From: JANRKF01 sp964518725 | GTDB lineage: Bacteria; Pseudomonadota; Alphaproteobacteria; Rickettsiales; SXRF01 | NCBI GenBank assembly: GCA_964518725.1 | Contig: CAZFKP010000018.1 | Coordinates: forward strand, 1-55,823 | Length of the DNA: 55,823 nucleotides | Direction of reading: 5' to 3' | Shown: piece after piece, positions 7,108 through 16,657 of the stretch | Position numbering within the stretch: the stretch's first letter is position 1 | Layout of the letters: every line of letters starts with the position of its first letter | The notes under the pieces: model-generated | The model's database searches: none | Told to the model about the DNA's origin: nothing | The model's input: only the letters and a program-made list of their open reading frames with translations | Program-made: the position numbers and the translations under genes

Positions 7108-10100
7108 ATGCCAAAACGCACCGACATCAAATCCATTCTCATCATCGGCGCAGGGCCGATCGTCATTGGGCAGGCGTGCGAATTCGATTATTCAGGTTCG
7201 CAAGCCTGTAAAATTCTGAAAGAAGAGGGCTACCGCGTTATCCTGGTGAACAGCAACCCAGCGACCATCATGACCGACCGCGAGCTGGCGGACGCCACCT
7301 ACATCGAGCCGATTACACCGGCCATGGTCGAAAAAATTATCGCCAAGGAAAAACCTGATGCACTCTTGCCCACCATGGGCGGCCAGACGGCGCTCAACTG
7401 CGCGAAAGCACTGGCTGAATCCGGCGTGCTTAAAAAATACAATGTCGAACTCATCGGCGCAAAACTCGAATCGATCAACAAAGCCGAAGACCGTTTATTA
7501 TTCGGCCAGGCCATGGCAAAAATCGGCCTCGAAGTTCCGAAAAATGCGGTGGTCAAATCGCTGGAAGAAGCACGCACAGCGCTGGAACAAACCGGCCTTC
7601 CCGCCGTCATCCGCCCGAGCTTCACCATGGGTGGTTCCGGCGGCGGCATTGCCTATAACAAGGAAGAATTCGAGCAAATTGTAGCGAGCGGCCTGGATGC
7701 CTCGCCGGTCGGCGAAGTGATGATCGACGAATCGGTGCTCGGCTGGAAAGAATACGAGATGGAAGTGGTGCGCGACAAAGCCGACAACTGCATCATCATC
7801 TGTTCAATTGAGAATGTCGATCCGATGGGCGTGCATACCGGCGATTCCATCACGGTGGCTCCCGCCCTTACGCTCACCGACAAAGAATATCAGATCATGC
7901 GTGATGCATCCTTCGCAGTGCTGCGCGAAATCGGCGTCGATACCGGCGGCTCGAACGTGCAGTTTGCGGTCAACCCCGAAAATGGCCGCATGGTGGTGAT
8001 TGAGATGAACCCGCGTGTGTCGCGTAGCTCGGCGCTTGCCTCGAAAGCCACCGGCTTCCCGATTGCCAAAGTGGCGGCAAAACTCGCCGTTGGCTACACG
8101 CTCGACGAAATTCAAAATGATATTACCGGTGGTGCCACGCCCGCCTCGTTCGAGCCGTCAATTGATTATATCGTTACTAAAATCCCGCGCTTCGCCTTTG
8201 AAAAATTCCCAGGCACCGAACCGCTGCTCACCACCGCCATGAAATCGGTAGGCGAAGCAATGGCGATGGGGCGCAATTTCGCCGAATCGCTGCAAAAAGC
8301 CCTGCGCTCGCTGGAAGTCGGACTCACCGGCCTCAATGCCCCGGAAGGCATCGCCACGCTGGATAGAGCCAGAAGCGAACTCACCCGCCCGACGCCCGAC
8401 CGCCTGCTAGTGGCAGCACAAGCGCTGCGCCTGGGCATGAGCGTGGAAGAAATCTGCGCCACCGCGAAATTCGACCCGTGGTTTGTAAGGCAGTTGGCTG
8501 AGATTGTGGCGATGGAAGATAACATCAAAAATTCTTTGTTGCGCCAAAAGATCGACAATACTGCACCGGGCTATCTCGCACATTTCAGCAAGGAGGAAAA
8601 GAAAACGATTCGTAACGAACTCAGAAGCTGGAAAAAGATGGGGTTTTCTGATGCGAGGATCGGCGAGTTTATGCGCAAACGGCCAGCCGATATCACCGCC
8701 ATACGCCAGGGCCAGGGCATCCACCCCGTCTATAAACGCGTCGATACCTGCGCTGCCGAATTTGATTCAGGGACGCCTTACATGTATTCGAGTTATGAAG
8801 GCGAAAACGCCGAGTGCGAATCGCAGCCGACAGACAAGAAAAAAATCATCATCCTCGGCGGCGGGCCGAACCGCATCGGCCAGGGCATCGAGTTTGATTA
8901 TTGCTGCGTGCACGCGGCCTATGCGCTTAAAGAGGCTGGCTTTGAGACCATCATGGTCAACTGCAACCCGGAAACGGTTTCCACCGATTATGATACTTCG
9001 GACAGACTCTATTTTGAACCGCTAGTGGCGGAAGATGTGCTGGAAATTATCCGCAAGGAACAAACGAATGGCGAGTTGGTCGGCGTGATTGTGCAGTTCG
9101 GAGGCCAGACGCCTCTCAAGCTTGCGCGCACGCTGGAAGCCGCAGGCGTGCCGATTATCGGCACCAGCCCGGATTCGATTGACCTTGCCGAGGATCGTGA
9201 CCGCTTCCGCGACCTCATCGAAAAACTGAACCTCAAACAACCAAAATCAGCGATTGGGCGCACGCCGGAAGAAGTGATTTCGCAGGCGGAATCCATTGGA
9301 TTCCCGCTACTGGTGCGCCCCTCTTATGTGCTTGGAGGACGGGCAATGGCAACGATGCATGACATAGACTCGCTGGAAAAATATGTGCATGAGCTGGCGA
9401 AAATGTTTGGCGACGGCCCGATCCTGATTGATAGCTTCCTGCAAGACGCGGTGGAGGTAGATGTGGACGCGCTATCGGATGGCTCACATATTCTGGTGGC
9501 AGGCGTGATGCAGCATATCGAGGAAGCAGGCATTCACTCCGGCGATTCAGCGTGTTCACTGCCGCCTTATTCGCTTACGCATGAGATTCAACAAACTATC
9601 CGGCGGCACACCGTGCTGCTGGCAAAAGCCCTCAACGTACAAGGCCTGATGAATGTGCAATATGCGGTGAAGAATAATGAGATATACCTCATCGAAGTGA
9701 ATCCGCGCGCCTCGCGCACAGTGCCGTTCGTCGCTAAAACCATTGATATCCCGATTGCGAAAATCGCAGCCCGTGTCATGGCCGGCGAGAAACTCGCGGC
9801 AGTGCTGCCTAAGCGCATCCGGTTCACCGGCATGAAGCTACCGGAAATCGGCACGGAGGTGCAGGTAGCAGAAGGCTATTCAAACCTCAAACACACCGCC
9901 GTCAAAGAAGCCGTATTCCCGTTCGCCCGTTTCCCTGGCGTAGACACAATCCTCGGCCCCGAAATGAAATCCACCGGCGAGGCCATGGGCATCGACGCGA
10001 CCTTCCCCGCCGCCTTTGCCAAATCGCAGCTTTCGGCAGGCACGGTATTACCCACCTCCGGATCGGTATTTTTATCCGTACGCAATGCCGATAAACCCAC

Positions 10101-10464
10101 CTTACTTGGCGTCGCAAGAACCCTCTCCAGCCTCGGGCTTAAGCTGGTCGCCACACGCGGCACGGCAGCCTACCTCACCGAGAAAGGCATAGACGTGACG
10201 ATGGTCAACAAAGTGCGCGAGGGGCGCCCGCACATCGTCGATATGCTGAAAGACCGCGATATTGCACTAGTCATCAACACCACCGAAGGGAAAGAAGCGG
10301 TCGCCGATTCGTTCTCCATCCGCCGCACCGCGCTCTTGAATAAAATCCCTTACTACACCACCATGGCCGAAGCGCTTGCCGCCGCTCAGGGCATGCAAGC
10401 CATGAGTGAAGGCAAAGGCCTTGACGTGCAATCTATTCAGGATTACTGTCTGAAAATCGCTTGA
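7108..10464 (+). CDS. carB: Carbamoyl-phosphate synthase, large subunit
   Basis: The 1118-residue protein is a full-length CarB: two homologous ATP-grasp halves (first starting near IIGAGPIVIGQACEFDYSG, second near ILGGGPNRIGQGIEFDYCC) and a C-terminal MGS-like allosteric domain containing ATRGTAAYLTEKGI. It joins bicarbonate, ammonia from CarA and two ATP into carbamoyl phosphate in the cytoplasm. Length is slightly above the E. coli protein (1073). It starts 3 bp after the desaturase stop codon and ends inside a stem-loop that precedes greA. Confidence 0.97.
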   Translation: MPKRTDIKSILIIGAGPIVIGQACEFDYSGSQACKILKEEGYRVILVNSNPATIMTDRELADATYIEPITPAMVEKIIAKEKPDALLPTMGGQTALNCAKALAESGVLKKYNVELIGAKLESINKAEDRLLFGQAMAKIGLEVPKNAVVKSLEEARTALEQTGLPAVIRPSFTMGGSGGGIAYNKEEFEQIVASGLDASPVGEVMIDESVLGWKEYEMEVVRDKADNCIIICSIENVDPMGVHTGDSITVAPALTLTDKEYQIMRDASFAVLREIGVDTGGSNVQFAVNPENGRMVVIEMNPRVSRSSALASKATGFPIAKVAAKLAVGYTLDEIQNDITGGATPASFEPSIDYIVTKIPRFAFEKFPGTEPLLTTAMKSVGEAMAMGRNFAESLQKALRSLEVGLTGLNAPEGIATLDRARSELTRPTPDRLLVAAQALRLGMSVEEICATAKFDPWFVRQLAEIVAMEDNIKNSLLRQKIDNTAPGYLAHFSKEEKKTIRNELRSWKKMGFSDARIGEFMRKRPADITAIRQGQGIHPVYKRVDTCAAEFDSGTPYMYSSYEGENAECESQPTDKKKIIILGGGPNRIGQGIEFDYCCVHAAYALKEAGFETIMVNCNPETVSTDYDTSDRLYFEPLVAEDVLEIIRKEQTNGELVGVIVQFGGQTPLKLARTLEAAGVPIIGTSPDSIDLAEDRDRFRDLIEKLNLKQPKSAIGRTPEEVISQAESIGFPLLVRPSYVLGGRAMATMHDIDSLEKYVHELAKMFGDGPILIDSFLQDAVEVDVDALSDGSHILVAGVMQHIEEAGIHSGDSACSLPPYSLTHEIQQTIRRHTVLLAKALNVQGLMNVQYAVKNNEIYLIEVNPRASRTVPFVAKTIDIPIAKIAARVMAGEKLAAVLPKRIRFTGMKLPEIGTEVQVAEGYSNLKHTAVKEAVFPFARFPGVDTILGPEMKSTGEAMGIDATFPAAFAKSQLSAGTVLPTSGSVFLSVRNADKPTLLGVARTLSSLGLKLVATRGTAAYLTEKGIDVTMVNKVREGRPHIVDMLKDRDIALVINTTEGKEAVADSFSIRRTALLNKIPYYTTMAEALAAAQGMQAMSEGKGLDVQSIQDYCLKIA

Positions 10465-10503
10465 GGGCTTGCTCTTCAGGCGTTTTTTGTTCCTGAAAGC
10501 CCT
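10464..10503 (+). other. Stem-loop between carB and greA
   Basis: AGGGCT (10464-10469) pairs with AGCCCT (10498-10503) and TTCAGG (10475-10480) with CCTGAA (10492-10497), giving a 12-bp bulged hairpin whose loop contains TTTTTT. It starts at the last base of the carB stop codon and ends 4 nt before the greA ATG. No T-run follows, so it is not a classical terminator; it may affect greA translation or mRNA processing. Confidence 0.5.
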
Positions 10504-10507
10504 GAAG

Positions 10508-11014
10508 ATGAGTGATAAAATACCCATTACTGCCGCCGGTTTTAAGCGCTTGGAAGCCGAGTTGAAGCACCGCAAGGGGGTCTTGCGCCCGGAAATTATC
10601 GAAGCGATTTCCGAAGCACGCGCCCATGGCGATTTGTCGGAAAATGCCGAATATTCAGCAGCAAAAGAAAAGCAATCGTTTAACGAAGGGCGCATCAAGG
10701 AGTTGGAAGCCGTCGTCAGCCGCGCCGAAATCATTGACGTCAAAGCCCTCAAAGCCGATGTCATCAAGTTCGGCGCCAGCGTCAAAGTCATCGACGAGGA
10801 ATCCGAAGAAGAGCATTATTACCAGATTGTCGGCGAATACGAAGCAGACATCGCGCTCAAGCAAATTTCCATGACCGCGCCGCTCGCTCGTGCCCTCATC
10901 GGCAAGAAAGTCGGCGACTCAGTAGAGGTAAAAACACCCAAAGGCGAGAAAACCTACGAGGTATTGCATGTCAGCTATCACGAAACCATCACCATTGTGG
11001 AGAGCAAATCATGA
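10508..11014 (+). CDS. greA: Transcription elongation factor GreA
   Basis: The 168-residue protein has the GreA layout: an N-terminal coiled coil opening with PITAAGFKRLEAEL and containing EARAHGDLSENAEYSAAKE, whose acidic tip enters the RNA polymerase secondary channel, then a C-terminal FKBP-like domain (about residues 85-165). It stimulates transcript cleavage in backtracked RNA polymerase. I chose ATG 10508, since the 13-codon in-frame upstream extension is unlike any GreA. It overlaps the next gene by 4 nt (ATGA), tying this housekeeping gene to the first glycan-cluster gene. Confidence 0.95.
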   Translation: MSDKIPITAAGFKRLEAELKHRKGVLRPEIIEAISEARAHGDLSENAEYSAAKEKQSFNEGRIKELEAVVSRAEIIDVKALKADVIKFGASVKVIDEESEEEHYYQIVGEYEADIALKQISMTAPLARALIGKKVGDSVEVKTPKGEKTYEVLHVSYHETITIVESKS

Positions 11015-12015
11015 GTTTTGATGTCGTCACCGGCGGTGGCGGTTTTATCGGCAGCCACCTAGTTGACCGCCTGCTCGCTGAAGGCCGCAAGGTCAAAGTG
11101 ATCGATAATTTCTCGGTCGGACGCCCGAAGAACCTTGAGCATCATAAGGATAACCTGTCGCTCGCTGTCGTCGCCGGGGACGTGTGCGATGAGGAAATGG
11201 TCGAAAGCGTGCTTTCCGGCGCAGACCATGTCTACCACCTGGCCGCCCGCGCCGACATCGTACCCTCGATCCAGGAGCCGAGGGAATATTACCGCAGTAA
11301 TGTCGACGGCACGTTTAACATGCTGCAAGCGGCGCACAAGGCAAACGTCAAGCGCTTCGTCTATGTCGCATCCAGCTCCTGCTACGGCATCCCCGACCGC
11401 TACCCGACGCCGGAATCCGCAGAAATCCGCCCGCAATATCCTTACGCCCTCACCAAGCGGCTTGGTGAAGAGCTGGTGATGCATTGGGCGCAGGTGTATA
11501 AATTGCCCACCCTCTCGGTGCGCTTCTTCAATATCTATGGCCCCCGCTCGCGCACATCCGGCACTTACGGCGCAGTGTTCGGCGTATTTCTCGCGCAAAT
11601 GCTCGCGGGAAAACCACTCACTATCGTCGGCGACGGAACACAGACACGTGATTTCACCTTCGTCTCCGACGCCGTTGACGCATTGGTAACCGCGGCAAAG
11701 AGCCAGAAGGTCGGTGAAATATACAATGTCGGCAGCCGTAACCCTGTCAGCGTCAATACGCTGGTGAAGCTGCTGGGAGCAAAGGACACCGTGCATATTC
11801 CCAAACGCCCCGGCGAACCGGACTGCACATTCGCCGATACCTCCAAAATCGAACAGGATTTACACTGGAAAGCGAAAGTGACCTTCGAGGAAGGTGTAAA
11901 AATCATGCTGGAAAATATCGATTATTGGCGCGACGCTCCAGTCTGGACGACAGATTCGATTGCAGGAGTCACCAAAGACTGGTTTAAATATCTGGGTAAC
12001 AATCAAGCCGCGTAA
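11011..12015 (+). CDS. NAD-dependent sugar-nucleotide epimerase/dehydratase (SDR)
   Basis: This 334-residue extended short-chain dehydrogenase has the nucleotide-binding motif TGGGGFIGSHL near the N-terminus, a serine-rich strand (YVASSSCYG) and the catalytic Tyr-x3-Lys in YPYALTKR. The RFFNIYGPRS and GDGTQTRDFTFVSDAVDA segments are typical of UDP-hexose epimerases (GalE/WbpP type). It should epimerise or dehydrate a nucleotide sugar in the cytoplasm; the substrate is not readable. It is the first gene of the glycan cluster, coupled to greA by a 4-nt overlap and followed closely by the HldE-like gene. Confidence 0.85.
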   Translation: MSFDVVTGGGGFIGSHLVDRLLAEGRKVKVIDNFSVGRPKNLEHHKDNLSLAVVAGDVCDEEMVESVLSGADHVYHLAARADIVPSIQEPREYYRSNVDGTFNMLQAAHKANVKRFVYVASSSCYGIPDRYPTPESAEIRPQYPYALTKRLGEELVMHWAQVYKLPTLSVRFFNIYGPRSRTSGTYGAVFGVFLAQMLAGKPLTIVGDGTQTRDFTFVSDAVDALVTAAKSQKVGEIYNVGSRNPVSVNTLVKLLGAKDTVHIPKRPGEPDCTFADTSKIEQDLHWKAKVTFEEGVKIMLENIDYWRDAPVWTTDSIAGVTKDWFKYLGNNQAA

Positions 12016-12016
12016 A

Positions 12017-13588
12017 ATGATGATGCCAACCAAGAAAAAAACCGCTGCGTCCATCGCCAAAGCCACCCGCCAGAAGATACTCTCGGTGGAGGAGCTCGCC
12101 GCCGCCGTCAGGATCATGAAAGCGGAAGGCAAGAAAGTGGTGCAGGCGCACGGCACTTTCGACCTGCTGCACCTTGGCCATGTGAAACACCTGGAATCCG
12201 CCCGCAGCAAAGGTGATGCGCTGGTCGTCACCATCACCGCCGATAAATATGTGAACAAAGGCCCGAACCGCCCGGTCTTCAGCGAACATCTGCGCGCCGA
12301 AATGCTCGCGGCGCTCGAAGTGGTCGATTATGTCGCCATCAATCATCATCTCGACGCCGTCCCAGCCATCAAGGCGATCAAGCCCAGCATCTATGCCAAA
12401 GGGCAGGATTACGTCAACCCGGATGGCGACGTCACCGGCAAGATCACCGAAGAACGGAACGCCGCTGAATCCGTCGGCGGCGCCATCGTGTTCACCGAAG
12501 AAATCACTTTCAGCTCCACCGAGCTGATCAACCGTAACCTGAACATCTATGAGCCGCACCTGCGCGCGCACCTGGACGGCCTGCGTGAGAATGACGGCTT
12601 GGAAGCCTTGAACGCCATTATTGACAGTGTGAAAGACATGCGGGTGCTGGTAGTTGGTGACGCGATCATCGACGAATACCAGTATGTGCTGCCAATGGGG
12701 AAATCGGCAAAAGAGAACATGATCGCCACCCGCTACCAGGATGTGGAACGCTTCGCCGGCGGGATTTTTGCCACCGCCAACCATGTCGCCGACTTTGTAA
12801 AATCGGTTGAGATCGTCACCGTACTCGGCGACTCCGAAGAATATGCAGCACTGATCCGCAACAGCCTTAAACCTAACGTCACCCTCACCACCGTCGTGCG
12901 CGAAGGCACTCCGACCACACGCAAAACCCGTTTTGTCGACCCCACCTACCTGCGGAAATTATTTGAAGTCTACCACATGGACGATAATTCGCTCACCCGC
13001 ACCGTTGAAGACCAGCTTAACCAGGCCATCCGAAAGCGCATTCAGGAATACGATGTGGTGATCGCCAATGATTTTGGACACGGAATGATTGGGGCAAGCA
13101 CGGTGGAGCTGCTGTGCAGCCAATCGAAGTTTCTTGCCGTCAATACCCAGTCCAACAGCGCCAATATGGGCTATAACCTGATCCACAAATACCCGCGCGC
13201 CGATTTTGTCTGCATCGACGCGCCGGAAGCGCGCCTCGCCGTCACCGACAAGATCAGCCCAATCGAGGAAATCATCAGCCGCCGACTCACCTCCAAGATC
13301 AACTGCTCAAGCTTTATCATCACCAACGGCAAACACGGCTGCGTTACCCACGAACGTGGCGACATTGTGCACACCATCCCTGCCGTCACCAAATCAGTGG
13401 TCGACACGGTGGGCGCAGGCGACGCTTTCCTGGCCATCACCGCCCCCATGGTAGCCGCCGGCGCCGCACTCAACCAGATTGGCTTCATCGGCAACGTGGT
13501 CGGCGCCTTGAAAGTCGCCATCATCGGCCATCAGCGGTCGGTCGAAAAAGTGGCCGTTCTCAAATCGTTAACAGCACTTTTGAAGTAG
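12017..13588 (+). CDS. HldE-like bifunctional heptose kinase/nucleotidyltransferase, domains reversed
   Basis: The 523-residue protein joins two domains known from HldE but in opposite order. Residues about 30-165 form the nucleotidyltransferase, with the HxGH signature in GTFDLLHLGHVKHL and RPVFSEHLRAEMLAAL. Residues about 210-520 form a PfkB-family kinase with the catalytic DTVGAGDAF near the end. Canonical HldE has the kinase first. By analogy it would phosphorylate heptose 7-phosphate at C1 and then activate heptose 1-phosphate with a nucleotide, though the usual N-terminal PfkB substrate residues differ. The start is the first of three consecutive ATGs after the previous stop. A GmhA-like isomerase follows, which supports a heptose role. 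Confidence 0.82.
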   Translation: MMMPTKKKTAASIAKATRQKILSVEELAAAVRIMKAEGKKVVQAHGTFDLLHLGHVKHLESARSKGDALVVTITADKYVNKGPNRPVFSEHLRAEMLAALEVVDYVAINHHLDAVPAIKAIKPSIYAKGQDYVNPDGDVTGKITEERNAAESVGGAIVFTEEITFSSTELINRNLNIYEPHLRAHLDGLRENDGLEALNAIIDSVKDMRVLVVGDAIIDEYQYVLPMGKSAKENMIATRYQDVERFAGGIFATANHVADFVKSVEIVTVLGDSEEYAALIRNSLKPNVTLTTVVREGTPTTRKTRFVDPTYLRKLFEVYHMDDNSLTRTVEDQLNQAIRKRIQEYDVVIANDFGHGMIGASTVELLCSQSKFLAVNTQSNSANMGYNLIHKYPRADFVCIDAPEARLAVTDKISPIEEIISRRLTSKINCSSFIITNGKHGCVTHERGDIVHTIPAVTKSVVDTVGAGDAFLAITAPMVAAGAALNQIGFIGNVVGALKVAIIGHQRSVEKVAVLKSLTALLK

Positions 13589-13632
13589 AACTTGGCAATA
13601 TTATATGTTAGGGTGTAAAGGAATATTAAACA

Positions 13633-14259
13633 ATGGCTGACGGCATGCACGAGAGAATAAATAACTATTTCAAGACATTAGCGGACGTTGCCCGCAATGC
13701 CATGATTACCGATGCTGAAGGCAAAGCGATCTCCCATGCCGATGCCTACCTGCGCGCCACCACCGAGGTGCGCGCCGCCCATAATGCCGGTAACAAGCTG
13801 ATGTTTATCGGTAATGGCGGCAGTGCCGGGATAGCGAGCCACATGGCCATCGATTACTCCAAGAACGGCGGCATCCGCTCCACAGCCTTCAATGACGGCG
13901 CGGCGCTCACCTGCCTCGGCAACGATCTTGGCTACGATAATGTTTTTGCCAAGCAGGTAGATTTGCACGCACGCCCCGGCGACCTGTTAATGGCGATTTC
14001 CAGCTCTGGGAAATCCATGAACATCCTGAAGGCTGCCGATGTTGCACGCGAGCGCGGCTGCACGGTGTACACGTTCAGCGGTTTTTCTGCCGACAACCCG
14101 CTACGCAACTACGGCGACCTGAATTTTTATGTGAATTCCAGCGAATATGGGTTTGTAGAAATTTCACACCTCGCACTGATCCACTCCATCCTTGATCTCG
14201 AAATGGGCTGGGGCAAAGCAACCAGCGCCGCAACGGCAACATCCAAAACTTCCGCATAA
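13633..14259 (+). CDS. gmhA: Phosphoheptose isomerase-like SIS protein
   Basis: This 208-residue single-SIS-domain protein matches GmhA, which converts sedoheptulose 7-phosphate into D-glycero-D-manno-heptose 7-phosphate. The GNGGSAGIASHMAID segment holds the expected phosphate-binding loop and metal-site histidine; the usual glutamate four residues on appears as aspartate. ISSSGKSMN is the second sugar-phosphate loop, and the C-terminal helix has the expected histidines (ISHLALIHS). An AAAGGAA ribosome-binding site stands before ATG 13633. Following the HldE-like gene and preceding a transketolase pair, it fits a dedicated heptose pathway. The family includes other sugar-phosphate isomerases, so the substrate remains inferred. 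Confidence 0.83.
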   Translation: MADGMHERINNYFKTLADVARNAMITDAEGKAISHADAYLRATTEVRAAHNAGNKLMFIGNGGSAGIASHMAIDYSKNGGIRSTAFNDGAALTCLGNDLGYDNVFAKQVDLHARPGDLLMAISSSGKSMNILKAADVARERGCTVYTFSGFSADNPLRNYGDLNFYVNSSEYGFVEISHLALIHSILDLEMGWGKATSAATATSKTSA

Positions 14260-14370
14260 ATTCCACTCAGAAAGTGGTTGTCGAACGCCGTGGCACGAGT
14301 ATATGTTCCATGTCAGGCAGAGGCGCCAATGCGCCGCGTGCGATTAATCGGGAAGGTACAGACGTTTATC

Positions 14371-15366
14371 ATGAAGCAATATAATCACGTGATGGTCACC
14401 GGCGGCGCCGGTTATGTTGGCAGCAAACTGGTTCCCGCCCTGCTGGAGCGCGGCTACAAGGTCAGCGTCCTTGACCTTTACATGTATGGCGACCATTTGT
14501 TCGATGCCTATAAAGGCGCAGCGTTGAGGGAAATCAAAGGCGACATCCGCGATGCAAGTGCCGTAAAAAAAGCTCTCGAAGGCTGCGACGCCGTTATCCA
14601 CCTGGCCTGCATCTCGAATGACCCATCGTTTGATCTAAACCCCGACCTCGGCAGAACCATCAATTACGATTGCTTCCGCCCACTGGTGAAAGCCTCAAAA
14701 GATGCCGGCGTAAAACGTTTTATCTATGCGTCATCGTCATCGGTCTATGGCGTGAAAGAAGAGCCGAACGTCACCGAAGACCTGCCGCTCGAACCGCTGA
14801 CCGACTACTCCAAATACAAGGCGATGTGCGAAGAAGACTTGGAGCAGGAGCGCGAACCCGGCTTCGTCGCCGTCACCATCCGCCCGGCCACCGTCTGCGG
14901 GTATGCGCCGCGCCTCCGGCTCGACCTCTCGGTCAACATCCTCACCAACTTCGCCATCAACAAGGGCTTCATCAAAGTCTTCGGTGGCGACCAGCTGCGC
15001 CCGAACATCCACATTGATGACATGGTCGATGCCTACCTGCTGCTGCTCGAAACTGACGATGCGAAAGTGGACGGCAAAATTTTCAACGCCGGATATGAAA
15101 ACCATTCGATCAACGATATCGCCCGCATGGTACGGAATGTCGTCGGCAAGGATGTAGATATCAAAGTCGAACCTACCAACGACAATCGCTCCTACCGTGT
15201 GTCATCCGAAAAAATCAAACGCGAGCTTGGGTTCTCCGCCAAACGCACCATCGAAGATGCGGTCGTCAGCCTGAAAGAAGCGTTCGATGCCGGGAAAATT
15301 CCCAACTCGTTCGATGATGATATTTATTTCAACATCAAGCGCATGCAAAACCTGAATCTCGCATGA
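14371..15366 (+). CDS. NAD-dependent epimerase/dehydratase (SDR), second copy
   Basis: A 331-residue extended SDR with GGAGYVGSKL near the N-terminus, the strand YASSSSVYG and the catalytic Tyr-x3-Lys in YSKYKAM. RPATVCGYAPRLRLD and RPNIHIDDMVDAY are typical of epimerases in polysaccharide clusters. I start at ATG 14371, as the 31 in-frame residues upstream are not SDR-like. A weak GGAAGG lies about 15 bases upstream. It differs clearly from the SDR at 11011, so the two act on different sugars or at different carbons. It is coupled to the next methyltransferase by a 4-nt overlap. Confidence 0.83.
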   Translation: MKQYNHVMVTGGAGYVGSKLVPALLERGYKVSVLDLYMYGDHLFDAYKGAALREIKGDIRDASAVKKALEGCDAVIHLACISNDPSFDLNPDLGRTINYDCFRPLVKASKDAGVKRFIYASSSSVYGVKEEPNVTEDLPLEPLTDYSKYKAMCEEDLEQEREPGFVAVTIRPATVCGYAPRLRLDLSVNILTNFAINKGFIKVFGGDQLRPNIHIDDMVDAYLLLLETDDAKVDGKIFNAGYENHSINDIARMVRNVVGKDVDIKVEPTNDNRSYRVSSEKIKRELGFSAKRTIEDAVVSLKEAFDAGKIPNSFDDDIYFNIKRMQNLNLA

Positions 15367-16040
15367 GCAAAAGCACCAAAGAAGTCCAGTATAACGACCT
15401 CCTGAAAGTCAAGGAGGAGATCGGCCTCACCACGCTCGGCGTGATGACCAACCAAGTGTGGTACGACGACCCGCGCCGTCTCGCCTTCGTGCTGGCGCGC
15501 TACAAATTCGTTTCCAAAATGATCTCGGGCAAACAGAAAGTCGCCGAGCTTGGCTGCGGCGATGCGTTTGGCAGCCGTGTGGTGAAGCAGGAAGTGGCAG
15601 AACTGCATGTGTATGATTTCGATCCGATCTTTGTCGAAGATATCAAGAGCCGCGCCACCGAGCGCTGGAAACTGCACCCGCACACGCATGATATCCTTGA
15701 TGGCGCACTCAAGGAAGCGCCGTTCGACGCGATTTATAGCCTCGACGTGATGGAACATATCGAGGAAGCCAAAGAACATCTTTACGTGAAACACCTGAAA
15801 GATTCTTTGACTGAACACGGCGTCCTGATCGTCGGCATGCCATCGCTTGAATCACAATCTTATGCCAGCCCGCAAAGTAAAATCGGTCACATTAATTGCA
15901 AAAGCGGCAAAGCTCTGAAAGCCCTGCTTGAAAAAGACTTCCATAACGTGCTGCTGTTTTCGATGAACGATGAGGTGGTGCATACCGGCTTCACACCGAT
16001 GGCGCATTACCTGTTCGCGATTTGCACGGGCAAGAAGTAA
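15363..16040 (+). CDS. SAM-dependent methyltransferase (class I)
   Basis: The 225-residue protein has the class I methyltransferase motif I in VAELGCGDAFGS, an acidic residue ending strand 2 (HVYDFDP) and the motif-IV-like IYSLDVMEHIEEA. It probably methylates a sugar or a sugar intermediate in this cluster; the acceptor cannot be read. There is no signal peptide or membrane segment. It overlaps the preceding SDR by 4 nt and the following HAD gene by one base, so it is part of a tightly coupled transcript. Confidence 0.78.
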   Translation: MSKSTKEVQYNDLLKVKEEIGLTTLGVMTNQVWYDDPRRLAFVLARYKFVSKMISGKQKVAELGCGDAFGSRVVKQEVAELHVYDFDPIFVEDIKSRATERWKLHPHTHDILDGALKEAPFDAIYSLDVMEHIEEAKEHLYVKHLKDSLTEHGVLIVGMPSLESQSYASPQSKIGHINCKSGKALKALLEKDFHNVLLFSMNDEVVHTGFTPMAHYLFAICTGKK

Positions 16041-16657
16041 TGCCCAGTTCGCCCTTAAGGATAGGGATTGACCTCGATAATACCATCATCCATTACGATC
16101 AGGCGTTTCTGATTGCCGCTCGCGAACGGGGGCTGATGCCAGCGGAATTTTCCGGGACCAAGCAACAGGTGCGCGACCATATCCGGACACTCGCAGATGG
16201 CGAAACCGAGTGGCAGAAGCTGCAGGGCTATGTCTACGGTAAAGGCATCCAGCACGCAGCACTCTATCCGGGCGTCAGCGAGTTCATCGCCATGGCGCAT
16301 GCCGGCGGCCACACGCTGTTCATCGCCAGCCACAAAACCGAATTCGGTCATTACGACCCCGAAAACATCAACCTGCGCGATGCAGCGCGGAACTTTCTTG
16401 AGTCACAAGGGTTCTTCACCACGCTTGGGTTCAGGCCGGAGCATTTAACGTTCCATGCCACCCGGCGCGAGAAAGTCGATAAAATTGCCACGCTCGCACT
16501 TGATTGGTTCATTGATGATCTGGTAGAAGTGTACGAGGAACCGAACTTTCCGGATATCGGGAAAGTTCTTTTCCACACCTCCACCACGCCTGCACCAGCA
16601 GGAAGCTGGCAGGTGTGCACTCACTGGCAGGCGATCACAACCATGATACTCGCATGA
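16040..16657 (+). CDS. HAD-superfamily hydrolase
   Basis: This 205-residue protein has HAD motif I as DLDNTI (nucleophile Asp11, acid/base Asp13), a serine in FIASHKTE as motif II and a late acidic motif in DWFIDDLVEVYEE. It is probably a sugar-phosphate or nucleotide phosphatase. In a heptose pathway a phosphatase such as GmhB must act between the two HldE steps, and this gene is one candidate, although it lacks the zinc-binding cysteines of typical GmhB. The ATG at 16040 shares a base with the previous stop codon. The gene overlaps the kinase-like gene by 4 nt. Confidence 0.72.
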   Translation: MPSSPLRIGIDLDNTIIHYDQAFLIAARERGLMPAEFSGTKQQVRDHIRTLADGETEWQKLQGYVYGKGIQHAALYPGVSEFIAMAHAGGHTLFIASHKTEFGHYDPENINLRDAARNFLESQGFFTTLGFRPEHLTFHATRREKVDKIATLALDWFIDDLVEVYEEPNFPDIGKVLFHTSTTPAPAGSWQVCTHWQAITTMILA

